6,888 nt of DNA from Zhenhengia yiwuensis (GCF_014384995.1 NZ_JACRSY010000066.1:1-6888); one strand, 5' to 3'; counted from the first letter of the stretch, positions 1 to 6,691 are shown. Notes: a model not told the origin generated them from the letters alone. A program made the numbers and translations.

Positions 1-40
1 TTTTGAAAAACACCAAGCTTATTTGCAGGTAGCATAAAAA

Positions 41-91
41 ACTACCACTAGATCTGAATCTAATGGTAGTAAAAAGTTTTTATTTTTTTAG
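41..91 (+). terminator. Rho-independent terminator, probably of a gene upstream of the window
   Basis: An inverted repeat at 41-70 pairs ACTACCA with TGGTAGT and, after one mismatch, TAGAT with ATCTA around a CTGA loop. A T-rich stretch follows at 77-90. This is the layout of an intrinsic terminator reading left to right. No coding sequence can be assigned to bases 1-40, so the gene it would end lies off the left edge. A GGTAG at 28-32 could also pair with CTACC at 42-46, so the hairpin may have an alternative fold. Confidence 0.6.
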
Positions 92-122
92 TTGTCTACT
101 TGACGGGTAGCAGTTCAAATCT

Positions 123-192
123 TATGTGGCCTTTTCGTTATTTTAAAGACAAGAAGGTTGCATAGTAAAGACTATGTGGCCTTCTTTTTTTA
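123..192 (+). promoter_or_regulatory. Possible transcription attenuator (terminator plus competing stem) ahead of the transporter gene
   Basis: A 16-bp hairpin pairs 151-166 with 171-186 around an AAAG loop and includes three central G-U pairs. It runs into a T tract (185-191), so it is a convincing intrinsic terminator. An upstream near-copy of its right arm, at 123-135, can instead pair with 152-164 over 13 contiguous positions (four are G-U), which would break the terminator. Mutually exclusive stems of this kind are the hallmark of attenuation. The hairpin ends about 100 bases before the transporter start, and no promoter upstream of it was identified. It may therefore simply end an upstream transcript. 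Confidence 0.45.
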
Positions 193-246
193 TCGTCTAG
201 GAAAGTTTTACTTTTCTTGAATCAGAGATGTGGTCATATCCACTTT

Positions 247-275
247 TTGCCTATCAAAATAATATAACATATACT
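247..275 (+). promoter_or_regulatory. Weak candidate promoter for the NSS transporter gene
   Basis: TTGCCT (247-252) and TATACT (270-275) are separated by 17 bases, resembling a housekeeping sigma promoter with four of six matches in the -35 box. The predicted transcript would start at about 282, right at the ribosome binding site, leaving a very short leader. That weakens the call. TATAAC at 263-268 is an alternative -10 without a good -35. Confidence 0.3.
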
Positions 276-294
276 TTAAATAGGGAGGTTTAAT

Positions 295-1608
295 ATGAAG
301 GAGAGAGAAAATTTCTCAAACAGATTTGGTTTTGTTATTTCTTGTGTAGGAGCAGCTTTAGGACTGGGAAATATTTGGATGTTTTCATACCGTTTGGGGG
401 CGTATGGTGGGCCTGTATTTCTTATTCCATACTTTATTTTTGTTTTTATACTAGGTTCAACAGGGCTTATTAATGAGTTTGCGTTTGGACGATTATTTAA
501 GGGGGGGGCTTTTACAGGTATACAGGAGACTTTTAAAAAACACGGATTAAAAGGTGGTAAAATAGTAGGTCTTATTCCTCCTATAGGCCTCATGGGTGTA
601 CTTATGTTTTACTGCGTTGTCATTGCATGGATTTTAAAATACTTTTTCTTAAGTGTAACAGGTCAAATTATGACGATAGATGTAACGACATACTTTGATA
701 ATTTTGTAGGCACAACAAGTACAGTGCCATATTTCTTCTTAGCACTATTTATAACAGTAGTTATTGTTTCTTTAGGTGTAACAAAAGGTATTGAAAAATT
801 AAATAAATGGATTATGCCACTGTTATTTATACTCTTTATTGTTTTAACTATTAGAGGTCTTACATTACCAGGCGCACTAGCAGGGGTAGAGTACTTACTC
901 ACACCAAACTGGGAATACTTATTTAAAGTGGAAACATGGGTTATGGCACTTGGACAGGCGTTCTTTACTGTATCCCTTAATGGATGCGGTATGGTTGTAT
1001 ATGGGAGCTACATTAGTGAGAAGTTTGATATACCAAGTGCCGCCGTAAGTACAGCTTTGTTTGATACTATTGCAGCTTTACTTGCATCTTTCATGATTAT
1101 GCCGGCTGTATTTGCCTTTGGACTTGACCCGGCAGCAGGACCTTCACTTTTATTTATTACTTTACCAAAGGTATTTCAATCTATGTCTTATGGAGGTATT
1201 TTAAGTACTCTATTCTTCTTAAGTATTATTTTTGCAGCTATTTCATCTTCAGTAAATATGCTAGAAGGAAGTATGGAAGCTTTAATGGCATGGACAAAAT
1301 GTTCACGTGTTATGGCATGTAGTATTATTGGAGGCATTGCCTTTGTAGCAGCAGTACCATTAGCAACTAACATTGGAGCCTTTAATCAATTTGCAGACTT
1401 TGTAACCATTGTGATTTCGCCTGTAGCAGCACTGATTGTAGCTGTAACTTTCTTCTATTTATTAGATGGAAAAGAAGTATTAGAGTCTATTAATCAAGGT
1501 GCTAAAAGACCACTTGGTAAGGTCTTTATTCCCTTTAGTAAATATGTATTTGTAGGCATTACAGTAGCAGTCATTGTATTAGGTGTTGCATATGGTGGCA
1601 TTGGCTAA
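295..1608 (+). CDS. Sodium-dependent transporter, neurotransmitter:sodium symporter (NSS/SNF) family
   Basis: This 437-residue membrane protein probably imports an amino acid or related amine using the sodium gradient. The first helix carries the NSS signature around GLGNIWMF (residues 23-30), followed by GGPVFLIPY. Helix 6 has FFTVSL (223-228), where LeuT-type proteins bind substrate at the unwound segment. Helix 8 has SSS (317-319), which fits the second sodium site. I count about 11 hydrophobic helices (roughly 11-32, 40-60, 88-118, 144-162, 171-188, 213-238, 245-275, 300-325, 338-357, 365-390, 415-433). Short 11-helix bacterial members such as the tyrosine transporter Tyt1 are known. The start is set by AGGGAGG at 282-288, six bases before ATG. 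The residue matching the extracellular-gate arginine of LeuT is Met29. An eight-G run (501-508) lies in the coding sequence. The family is clear; the substrate is not. Confidence 0.93.
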   Translation: MKERENFSNRFGFVISCVGAALGLGNIWMFSYRLGAYGGPVFLIPYFIFVFILGSTGLINEFAFGRLFKGGAFTGIQETFKKHGLKGGKIVGLIPPIGLMGVLMFYCVVIAWILKYFFLSVTGQIMTIDVTTYFDNFVGTTSTVPYFFLALFITVVIVSLGVTKGIEKLNKWIMPLLFILFIVLTIRGLTLPGALAGVEYLLTPNWEYLFKVETWVMALGQAFFTVSLNGCGMVVYGSYISEKFDIPSAAVSTALFDTIAALLASFMIMPAVFAFGLDPAAGPSLLFITLPKVFQSMSYGGILSTLFFLSIIFAAISSSVNMLEGSMEALMAWTKCSRVMACSIIGGIAFVAAVPLATNIGAFNQFADFVTIVISPVAALIVAVTFFYLLDGKEVLESINQGAKRPLGKVFIPFSKYVFVGITVAVIVLGVAYGGIG

Positions 1609-1627
1609 TAAAAAAGATTAATAAAAG

Positions 1628-1677
1628 AGCGTATAGTGTGCCAGGATTTAAAAGGCATACTATACGCTTTCTTCTTT
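1628..1677. terminator. Bidirectional terminator between convergent genes
   Basis: A 15-bp stem with one G-U pair joins 1628-1642 and 1654-1668. The plus strand is followed by a T-rich tail (1668-1677) and the minus strand by a T-rich stretch made by the A-rich bases 1609-1627. It lies 20 bases after the transporter stop and 7 bases beyond the stop of the opposing DUF4838 gene, so it can serve both. Confidence 0.85.
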
Positions 1678-3292
1678 ATAATTCTGCTAAAGCATCTGTT
1701 ACAAATTGGTCAACGGTAATTTTCCATTCTTCTACCATCTTAAGACCAGTAGCACGGGCGATACGAGCAAATTGATTAATGCGTTCAAGACGTTTGTTGC
1801 GAGAACCATATTGAAGCACAATGGCTGCATAGAGTACAGGAAGGTAGGCTGTCTCGGTGCGAAGTAGGAGTTCTTTGTCATAGCTTACGGCTTCTTTAGC
1901 CATAGCAAAGAGTTTGTCATAGTGCTGTACAAGTTTTTGGGTAAGGAAAGTTTTCTTAGCATCTTGTGGACCACCGAAGATGTCTAGGCGCTTACTAAAT
2001 TTGTCCTGAGCATCATGGAGGCACTTAATATATTCTAAAATATAAGGAGAAGCTTCTTTATAATAACCTTTGCAGAAGTCTTCCATATGAGCCTCTACAT
2101 TACAGTAAGGATCCCAAGCTAACTTAGCCAAAAGGTAGCCGCGAAGTTCAGAGAACTCACCGCCTATTTCTCGGTTACATTGGCTAAAGAGAAGTTTAAC
2201 TTTATTTTTAGCGAAGAACTGCATATTCGGTGCAAGTGTTCTAAGATTTGGGAAAGGACTAACTAAGTTTCTAAACTGAATATTATAGTCCCATAGAGAA
2301 ACATGATCAGAAATACTTGCCCAAAATTCTAGTTCTTCCTTGCTTTCTTTACAAGCAGGATCTGCCTCAATAGGAAGGCCGCGACCAGCTTCAATATTAC
2401 AAGTCATAATATGTACGTTGCTATGAGGTCTTGTATGTTTAGGTGGTTTTCTTGTATACCAATAAGAAAGTGTAGAAATCACTTTATCAGGGACTTCATC
2501 TGCAATATAGTTTACAAAATTAAGGACAGAACCCATAGGACTTTCATCGTAGTCATCTATAGCTTTGCAAGCTTCACACTGGCAATAGTTATTATCATCA
2601 TTTTGACTGATGGACCAGTATCGGCATTCAGGCTTTTCATCTATAAATTTACGTAAGTTCTCTAGCATAATACGTCTTACTTCTGGATTGCTTAAGCATG
2701 GCTCACCAGCAGGGTGACGTTTACCATTAAGAAGGGCAAAGTATTCAGGATGCTCTTCAAAGTAGTCTTTGGAAGGAAGTAAAAATTGGAAAGAGTGGCA
2801 CCAGAAGCCCCAGCCTTCATGGACTTTACTCTGAGCAGCTTTATGTTTTCTAGCAAAAACTCTATCTTCAAAGTCTTTATAGTAAATTTCCCTGTAATCA
2901 ATAAGTGGAATGAAACTATAAGGCTCGAAATCGGCAGATAAATTAGTGTTTTGTGGAATGTATTCTGCAGTAGATGTATAGTAGCGACAGCCTATAATGC
3001 GTTCAAGAAAATCATAAACGGCATAAACGAAAGTTTCACTAGAAGCACCGCTAAAGCATAGACCATCTTCAGTAATGGCATAGGCAAAACCAGTGTGTGA
3101 ATAGGCATCTGTTTGAATAAAGCGTATGATAGATAAGTGGGAAGGTATACGACCTTCACCTGTATAAATGTCAAAAAAGGTACCTGTAATACGTGATAGA
3201 TAGTCTTGTAAAATTTCTGCAGCTTCTTGGGCAGAAGTTGTACTCAAAATAGCACATAAAGGTCTGCCTTCTGATGAAAAATGAAATGACAT
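1676..3292 (-). CDS. DUF4838-domain protein, putative cytoplasmic glycoside hydrolase
   Basis: This 538-residue protein has the layout of DUF4838 proteins. An N-terminal alpha/beta domain (about 1-115), like the region that precedes the barrel in alpha-glucuronidases and related enzymes, includes AVYDFLERIIGCRYY (91-105). A catalytic-type region follows, with SISQNDDNNYCQCEAC (227-242), a YTRKPPK segment (279-285), SLWDYNIQF (332-340) and GGEFSELRGYLLAKLAWDP (377-395). The C-terminal third is helical. From memory, some DUF4838 proteins were reclassified as family GH163, endo-beta-N-acetylglucosaminidases acting on N-glycans. Whether this member shares that activity is unknown, and I cannot assign catalytic residues. 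There is no signal peptide or membrane helix, so it should act inside the cell on imported oligosaccharides. The start fits an AGGGGG ribosome site at 3303-3309 on the minus strand, about nine bases from ATG. No transporter or sugar regulator lies alongside. Confidence 0.85.
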   Translation of the reverse strand: MSFHFSSEGRPLCAILSTTSAQEAAEILQDYLSRITGTFFDIYTGEGRIPSHLSIIRFIQTDAYSHTGFAYAITEDGLCFSGASSETFVYAVYDFLERIIGCRYYTSTAEYIPQNTNLSADFEPYSFIPLIDYREIYYKDFEDRVFARKHKAAQSKVHEGWGFWCHSFQFLLPSKDYFEEHPEYFALLNGKRHPAGEPCLSNPEVRRIMLENLRKFIDEKPECRYWSISQNDDNNYCQCEACKAIDDYDESPMGSVLNFVNYIADEVPDKVISTLSYWYTRKPPKHTRPHSNVHIMTCNIEAGRGLPIEADPACKESKEELEFWASISDHVSLWDYNIQFRNLVSPFPNLRTLAPNMQFFAKNKVKLLFSQCNREIGGEFSELRGYLLAKLAWDPYCNVEAHMEDFCKGYYKEASPYILEYIKCLHDAQDKFSKRLDIFGGPQDAKKTFLTQKLVQHYDKLFAMAKEAVSYDKELLLRTETAYLPVLYAAIVLQYGSRNKRLERINQFARIARATGLKMVEEWKITVDQFVTDALAEL

Positions 3293-3337
3293 AGTGTTAA
3301 ATCCCCCTAGAATTTTAAAAAATATAAAGTCTTTTTT

Positions 3338-3343
3338 AGTATA
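3338..3343 (-). promoter_or_regulatory. Candidate -10 element for the DUF4838 gene
   Basis: Read on the minus strand, the sequence TGTTATACT carries a TATACT hexamer preceded by TG, an extended -10 pattern, 45 bases before the start codon. No good -35 box is present at the usual distance, which extended -10 promoters can tolerate. The region is very AT-rich, so chance matches are likely. Confidence 0.35.
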
Positions 3344-3417
3344 ACATACAAAATAAAAATATAAAATATTAAGTTAATAAAAATAAATTTAGAAAAGTTA
3401 ATGAAAGTTTGAAAGAT

Positions 3418-3471
3418 TTAACCTATGTTTAACCTAATTCATATAAGTATTTAACATACATTTTTTATGAT
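3418..3471 (+). promoter_or_regulatory. Pho-box-like array and -10 element of a putative PhoP-activated promoter
   Basis: Four six-base sites sit on an exact 11-base period: TTAACC (3418-3423), TTAACC (3429-3434), a weaker CATATA (3440-3445) and TTAACA (3451-3456). They are followed by TATGAT at 3466-3471. The Bacillus PhoP binding repeat is TT(A/C/T)A(C/T)A repeated about every 11 bases, typically spanning -60 to -22 of activated promoters. If TATGAT is the -10 box, transcription would start near 3478 and the array would span -60 to -22. No normal -35 box sits at the right distance, as expected for an activator-dependent promoter. The sequence match is direct; control by PhoP is inferred. 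Confidence 0.55.
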
Positions 3472-3504
3472 ACTTAAAGTCATAAAAAAACTAGAAAGAT
3501 ACTT

Positions 3505-3510
3505 GGAGAG
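3505..3510 (+). promoter_or_regulatory. Ribosome binding site that decides the start of the PHP gene
   Basis: GGAGAG directly abuts an in-frame ATG at 3511, leaving no spacer, but lies six bases before a second in-frame ATG at 3517. Normal spacing therefore favours 3517 as the start, dropping two residues. Confidence 0.75.
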
Positions 3511-3516
3511 ATGAAC

Positions 3517-5148
3517 ATGAATAAAAATAAGAAATTTGTTGTAGCACTATCACTTGCAACTATAATGCTTATGCAAAATACAATGCCGCTTCTGGCAAAA
3601 AATAATGAAGAAGGCAAATGGATGAGTGGAGAGTACCATACGCATACAACTCAGTCGAAAGATGCAGGTGAGAAAATCACGACAACAGAGCATATATTAG
3701 ATGTAGCATTTAAAGAGGCAGACTTTACATCAGAAAGCTGGAGTCAGGCAGCGCCTTGGGAACTTCCAACGCAAACAACAGATGCAGATGGTGCAGCTTT
3801 TGATTATCTTGTACTTGCTAACCACCTTAGACCATCTTTTAGAAATCCAGATGGAAAGACACAAGACCTTGCTTTTTATCAGGGGTTACAGCAGGAAATT
3901 GATAAGGTGAAAGCACTTCAGGAAGAGGGGAAATACGAAGATAAATTAATCTTCTCAGGATTTGAATGGGATATGCTAGGGCTTGACCATGCTGCTGTAG
4001 GGATTATTGCTCCAAATGAAGAGCAAATGATAGAAGGTATTAAAGAATTTGAATACCGTTATAGTAAGGAAACAAAAGATACATACTTTACAAATGAAGA
4101 AACTGAAAAGTATGGTAAACGTTACAATGAAAATATAAAAGAAAATACTTTCCATGCCATTGGGTGGTTAAAAGAGAATTATCCAGACAGCTATGTACTT
4201 ATCAATCATCCAGCACGTAAAAATGGTGGAGAATCTGAACTCAAAATAGAAGATATTCGTAGAATGAATGATATTGCACCAAATATTGTATTTGGTTTTG
4301 AAGGGATTTTAGGCAATCAGATGTCTAACGATGGCAGGGGTGAAAGTAAAGAAGTTTATGGTGGTGCAGATGGCATGCTAGCTGAAGTAGGTGGCATGTG
4401 GGATGCCCTTCTTGGAGAAGGAAGAAGATTCTTTACTTTCGCTAACTCTGACTTCCACTTTAAAGTAAGAAAAGACCCTACAGGTGGTTCTTATAGTGGA
4501 TATTGGCCAGGTGAATACTCCAGAAATTATACATGGGTAGAAGGCAATACTATGAAAGATTTAGCAGATGGACTTCGTTCAGGTAAATCCTTCGCTGTAA
4601 CAGGTGATTTAATTGATGCCCTAGACTTTAGAGCAAAAGGCAAAAGTGAAGAAGTAGAGATGGGTGATACTTTAAAGGTACAAAAAGGTGAAGAAGTGAC
4701 GCTTACAGTACGCTTTAAAAGTCCAGAAGTAAATAACTATCAAACACTCTTTAGTACAGATACTGCCACAACTAATGAGGTTGCTGTAGACCATATAGAT
4801 TTAATTTCAGGTGAAGTAACAGGTAAAATTAGTCCAAACAGTAAAGCGTATACAAATGATAAAAATGAAACAACAAAAGTTATTCAAACCTTTACAAGTG
4901 AAGATTGGACAACAGATGAAGATGGATACAATACACTTACTTTCACTGTGAAAGCAGATAAAGACCGTTATTACCGTTTAAGAGGGACAAATTTAGAAGT
5001 AAGCGCAGAAGGTCAAACAGATGAAATGGGTAATCCATTAAGGGATGAAATGAAAGAAAGACCATCAGCAGACTCAATTAATGATCATAACTATTCAGAT
5101 TTATGGTTTTATGGTAATCCTATCTTTGTAGATGTACAGGGAAAATAA
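3517..5148 (+). CDS. Secreted PHP-domain metal-dependent phosphoesterase
   Basis: From ATG 3517 the protein has 543 residues. A signal peptide is evident: lysines at 3-6, a hydrophobic core at 7-19 and a likely cut after Leu-Leu-Ala27. There is no lipobox cysteine, so it is probably released or loosely wall-held. The mature part shows the metal-binding pattern of the PHP fold in order: HTH (41-43), NH (102-103), GFEWD (148-152), DH (157-158), NHP (230-232), FEG (261-263) and SDFH (311-314). These histidines, acids and the final D-x-H would hold two or three metal ions and hydrolyse phosphoester bonds. The last 165 or so residues look beta-rich and resemble an accessory domain. The substrate is unknown. 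The Pho-box-like promoter just upstream suggests a role in phosphate scavenging. The gene stands alone, closed by its own terminator. Confidence 0.85.
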   Translation: MNKNKKFVVALSLATIMLMQNTMPLLAKNNEEGKWMSGEYHTHTTQSKDAGEKITTTEHILDVAFKEADFTSESWSQAAPWELPTQTTDADGAAFDYLVLANHLRPSFRNPDGKTQDLAFYQGLQQEIDKVKALQEEGKYEDKLIFSGFEWDMLGLDHAAVGIIAPNEEQMIEGIKEFEYRYSKETKDTYFTNEETEKYGKRYNENIKENTFHAIGWLKENYPDSYVLINHPARKNGGESELKIEDIRRMNDIAPNIVFGFEGILGNQMSNDGRGESKEVYGGADGMLAEVGGMWDALLGEGRRFFTFANSDFHFKVRKDPTGGSYSGYWPGEYSRNYTWVEGNTMKDLADGLRSGKSFAVTGDLIDALDFRAKGKSEEVEMGDTLKVQKGEEVTLTVRFKSPEVNNYQTLFSTDTATTNEVAVDHIDLISGEVTGKISPNSKAYTNDKNETTKVIQTFTSEDWTTDEDGYNTLTFTVKADKDRYYRLRGTNLEVSAEGQTDEMGNPLRDEMKERPSADSINDHNYSDLWFYGNPIFVDVQGK

Positions 5149-5155
5149 GAACATA

Positions 5156-5195
5156 AAAAAGGATGTGCTGCATTTTACATGAGCACATCCTTTTT
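5156..5195. terminator. Bidirectional terminator between the PHP and F420-ligase-like genes
   Basis: A perfect 14-bp stem joins 5156-5169 and 5182-5195 around a 12-base loop. Its A-rich left base and T-rich right base give a U tail in both directions. It begins 8 bases after the PHP gene stop and lies about 85 bases beyond the stop of the opposing gene. The rest of the 5149-5280 gap shows nothing recognisable. Confidence 0.88.
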
Positions 5196-5280
5196 CATAT
5201 TAAATTTTAAGAAAGTGTTTTTACATATAGGTAATAAACAACAGTTTAATCCTTAAAAGTGAATATTTTATAAAGATAAT

Positions 5281-6471
5281 CTATTTTGTATAGTTATCAA
5301 AGTAACCTTGAATGTAAATAATAGGGGTTCCTTTATCACCGCTACCAGATGTAAGGTCTGAAAGAGAACCGATAAGATCTGTTAATCTACGAGGTGTAGT
5401 ACCTTGAGATGCCATATTACCTACAAGGTCAGCATCTTTGTTTTTAATATACTCAGAGATGGCATTTTTAAGTTCATCCCCACTTAAATGTGCAAAATCA
5501 TTATCTGCTAAATATTTAAGTTTAATTTCATTTGGTTGACCTTCAAGGCCTTTTGTAAAGGCAGGAGAAACAACTGGATCGGCAAGTTCCCAAATTTTCC
5601 CTACTGGGTCTTTGAAAGCGCCATCACCATATACCATAACTTCTACTGTTTTACCTGTTTTTTCTTTAAGAGCAGCTTGGATAGCATCTACTACAGGTTG
5701 GCAATTGCGAGGGAAAAGTTTAACTGTTTCTTCAGTAGCTTTGTTAGAGCCAAGAAGTCCGTAAGCTTCGTTATAGCCATTGCCATCTACAGATTCTACG
5801 AGTATATCATCAAGTCCATAAACTTTAGTTGCACCATTTGCTTTTAAGATGCGTTTTGTTCTAAATCTAGAGTGAATATCACATGTAAGAACATTCGTTG
5901 TATAATCAAGAATTGTTTTAGGATTATTTGAGAAGATAACTTCACACTCAGCACCAACTTCTTTGATTAAAGATTTGTAGTACTCGATATAATCAACGCC
6001 TGTGAAAGTATGTTTATTGTAACCAAATAAATTTCTAAATTCTGCTTCAGTTAATACGTCTGTCCAAGGATTAACACCTTTTTCGTCTAAAAGATCAAGA
6101 TCTACTAAGTGATTTCCTACTTCATCAGATGGATAGCTAAGCATAAGCACTACTTTTTTTAGTCCTTTTGCAATTCCACGAAGGCAGATTGCAAAGCGGT
6201 TGCGGCTTAAAATAGGGAAAATTACGCCTACTGTAGCTTCGCCAAATTTAGCTTTTACATCTGTAGCAATTGCATCTACTGTTGCATAGTTACCTTGTGC
6301 ACGTGCTACAACGGCTTCTGTAATGGTTACAATGTCTTTATCTTGAATAGTAAATCCTTCAGATGCAGATGCTTTTAATACACTATCTACAACGATAGAT
6401 GTAATATCGTCTCCTTCACGAATAATTGGGGCACGAAGTCCTCTTGCTACTGTTCCTACCATTCTTTCCAT
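5281..6471 (-). CDS. Coenzyme F420-0:L-glutamate ligase-like (CofE-like) protein
   Basis: This 396-residue soluble protein starts with a region like the F420 ligase domain: GLRAPIIREGDD (11-22) matches the family's conserved glycine-aspartate segment, and DKDIVTITEAVVARAQG (44-60) matches the next conserved strand and turn. Beyond residue 65 the resemblance fades. The motif usually rich in Ala, Gly, Asp, Ser and Asn is not visible; instead there is ILSRNRFAICLRGIAKGLKK (87-106). The rest, including DGAFKDPVGKIWELADPVVS (283-302), I do not recognise. True CofE adds glutamate to the redox cofactor F420 using GTP. F420 is not expected in Clostridia, so the substrate here is probably different. 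The start is supported by GAGGAG (6481-6486, minus strand), nine bases before ATG. It is transcribed away from smpB and seems monocistronic. Confidence 0.75.
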   Translation of the reverse strand: MERMVGTVARGLRAPIIREGDDITSIVVDSVLKASASEGFTIQDKDIVTITEAVVARAQGNYATVDAIATDVKAKFGEATVGVIFPILSRNRFAICLRGIAKGLKKVVLMLSYPSDEVGNHLVDLDLLDEKGVNPWTDVLTEAEFRNLFGYNKHTFTGVDYIEYYKSLIKEVGAECEVIFSNNPKTILDYTTNVLTCDIHSRFRTKRILKANGATKVYGLDDILVESVDGNGYNEAYGLLGSNKATEETVKLFPRNCQPVVDAIQAALKEKTGKTVEVMVYGDGAFKDPVGKIWELADPVVSPAFTKGLEGQPNEIKLKYLADNDFAHLSGDELKNAISEYIKNKDADLVGNMASQGTTPRRLTDLIGSLSDLTSGSGDKGTPIIYIQGYFDNYTK

Positions 6472-6567
6472 GTAAAATCGCTCCTCTATAAAATGAATTT
6501 TTAGTAATTACAGAAAACGTAAACTTACTATTGTAATATACCTTATAGATGATTATAAGTAAAATAA

Positions 6568-6602
6568 AGATATGATATAATATATATAAGAAAAACTTAT
6601 AT
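6568..6602 (+). promoter_or_regulatory. Upstream promoter-like block and small hairpin before smpB
   Basis: TGATATAAT (6573-6581) looks like an extended -10 element, but no clear -35 precedes it. It is followed by a 7-bp hairpin, ATATAAG (6584-6590) and CTTATAT (6596-6602) around five A residues. The block closely resembles the smpB promoter region 110 bases further on. It may be a second promoter or a decayed duplicate. The strand is assigned from the match to the real smpB promoter. Confidence 0.35.
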
Positions 6603-6663
6603 CATTTTTACAAGTCCTTATCATAGGCAGGAAAAAAGATGAATAGGTAGTAAAATAAGTCAC

Positions 6664-6691
6664 TTGAAAGTTAATAGAGATATGGTATAAT
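6664..6691 (+). promoter_or_regulatory. Strong promoter of smpB
   Basis: TTGAAA (6664-6669) and a perfect TATAAT (6686-6691) are 16 bases apart, and the -10 carries an extended TGG just before it. This is a typical housekeeping sigma promoter. Transcription would begin near 6698, giving a leader of about 30 bases before the smpB start. Confidence 0.8.

Noticed and set aside
25..50. preQ1-I riboswitch, from the AAAAAACTA tail before a terminator
   Set aside because: The required upstream stem and C-rich loop are not present in the visible bases, and the left side is cut by the window edge.
97..110. Half of a mini-ykkC (guanidine-II) riboswitch, from ACGG near a hairpin loop
   Set aside because: The ACGG is not placed as a tetraloop closed by a stem, and there is no second ACGR hairpin downstream.
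95..131. tRNA or tmRNA 3'-end fragment, from a T-loop-like GTTCAAATC at about 112-120
   Set aside because: The flanking bases form only a partial T stem (two of five expected pairs are broken), there is no acceptor stem and no CCA end, and no other tRNA arms are visible upstream.
230..248. Hairpin GTGG/CCAC followed by five T, as a third terminator before the transporter
   Set aside because: The stem is only four base pairs and cannot be extended, which is too weak to support.
276..593. Minus-strand open frame overlapping the transporter gene, with similar ones at 663-902 and 1188-1373
   Set aside because: They lie fully or almost fully within a clearly recognised gene, have no ribosome binding site evidence and encode low-complexity shadow-type proteins.
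2411..2656. Plus-strand open frame inside the DUF4838 gene, and two further minus-strand frames at 2692-2901 and 2992-3174
   Set aside because: They are shadows of a recognised protein; no conserved motif or start signal supports them.
3511..3516. ATG at 3511 as the start of the PHP gene
   Set aside because: GGAGAG directly abuts it with no spacer; the in-frame ATG at 3517 has normal six-base spacing.
5536..5847. 103-residue plus-strand open frame inside the CofE-like gene
   Set aside because: It is antisense to a gene with a good ribosome site and recognisable domain, and its translation is rich in Phe, Cys and Tyr as expected from an antisense shadow.
6472..6567. Promoter for the CofE-like gene on the minus strand (TATAAT complement at 6552-6557, TACAAT complement at 6530-6535)
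   Set aside because: Both have poor -35 partners in a very AT-rich stretch, so neither can be chosen with confidence.
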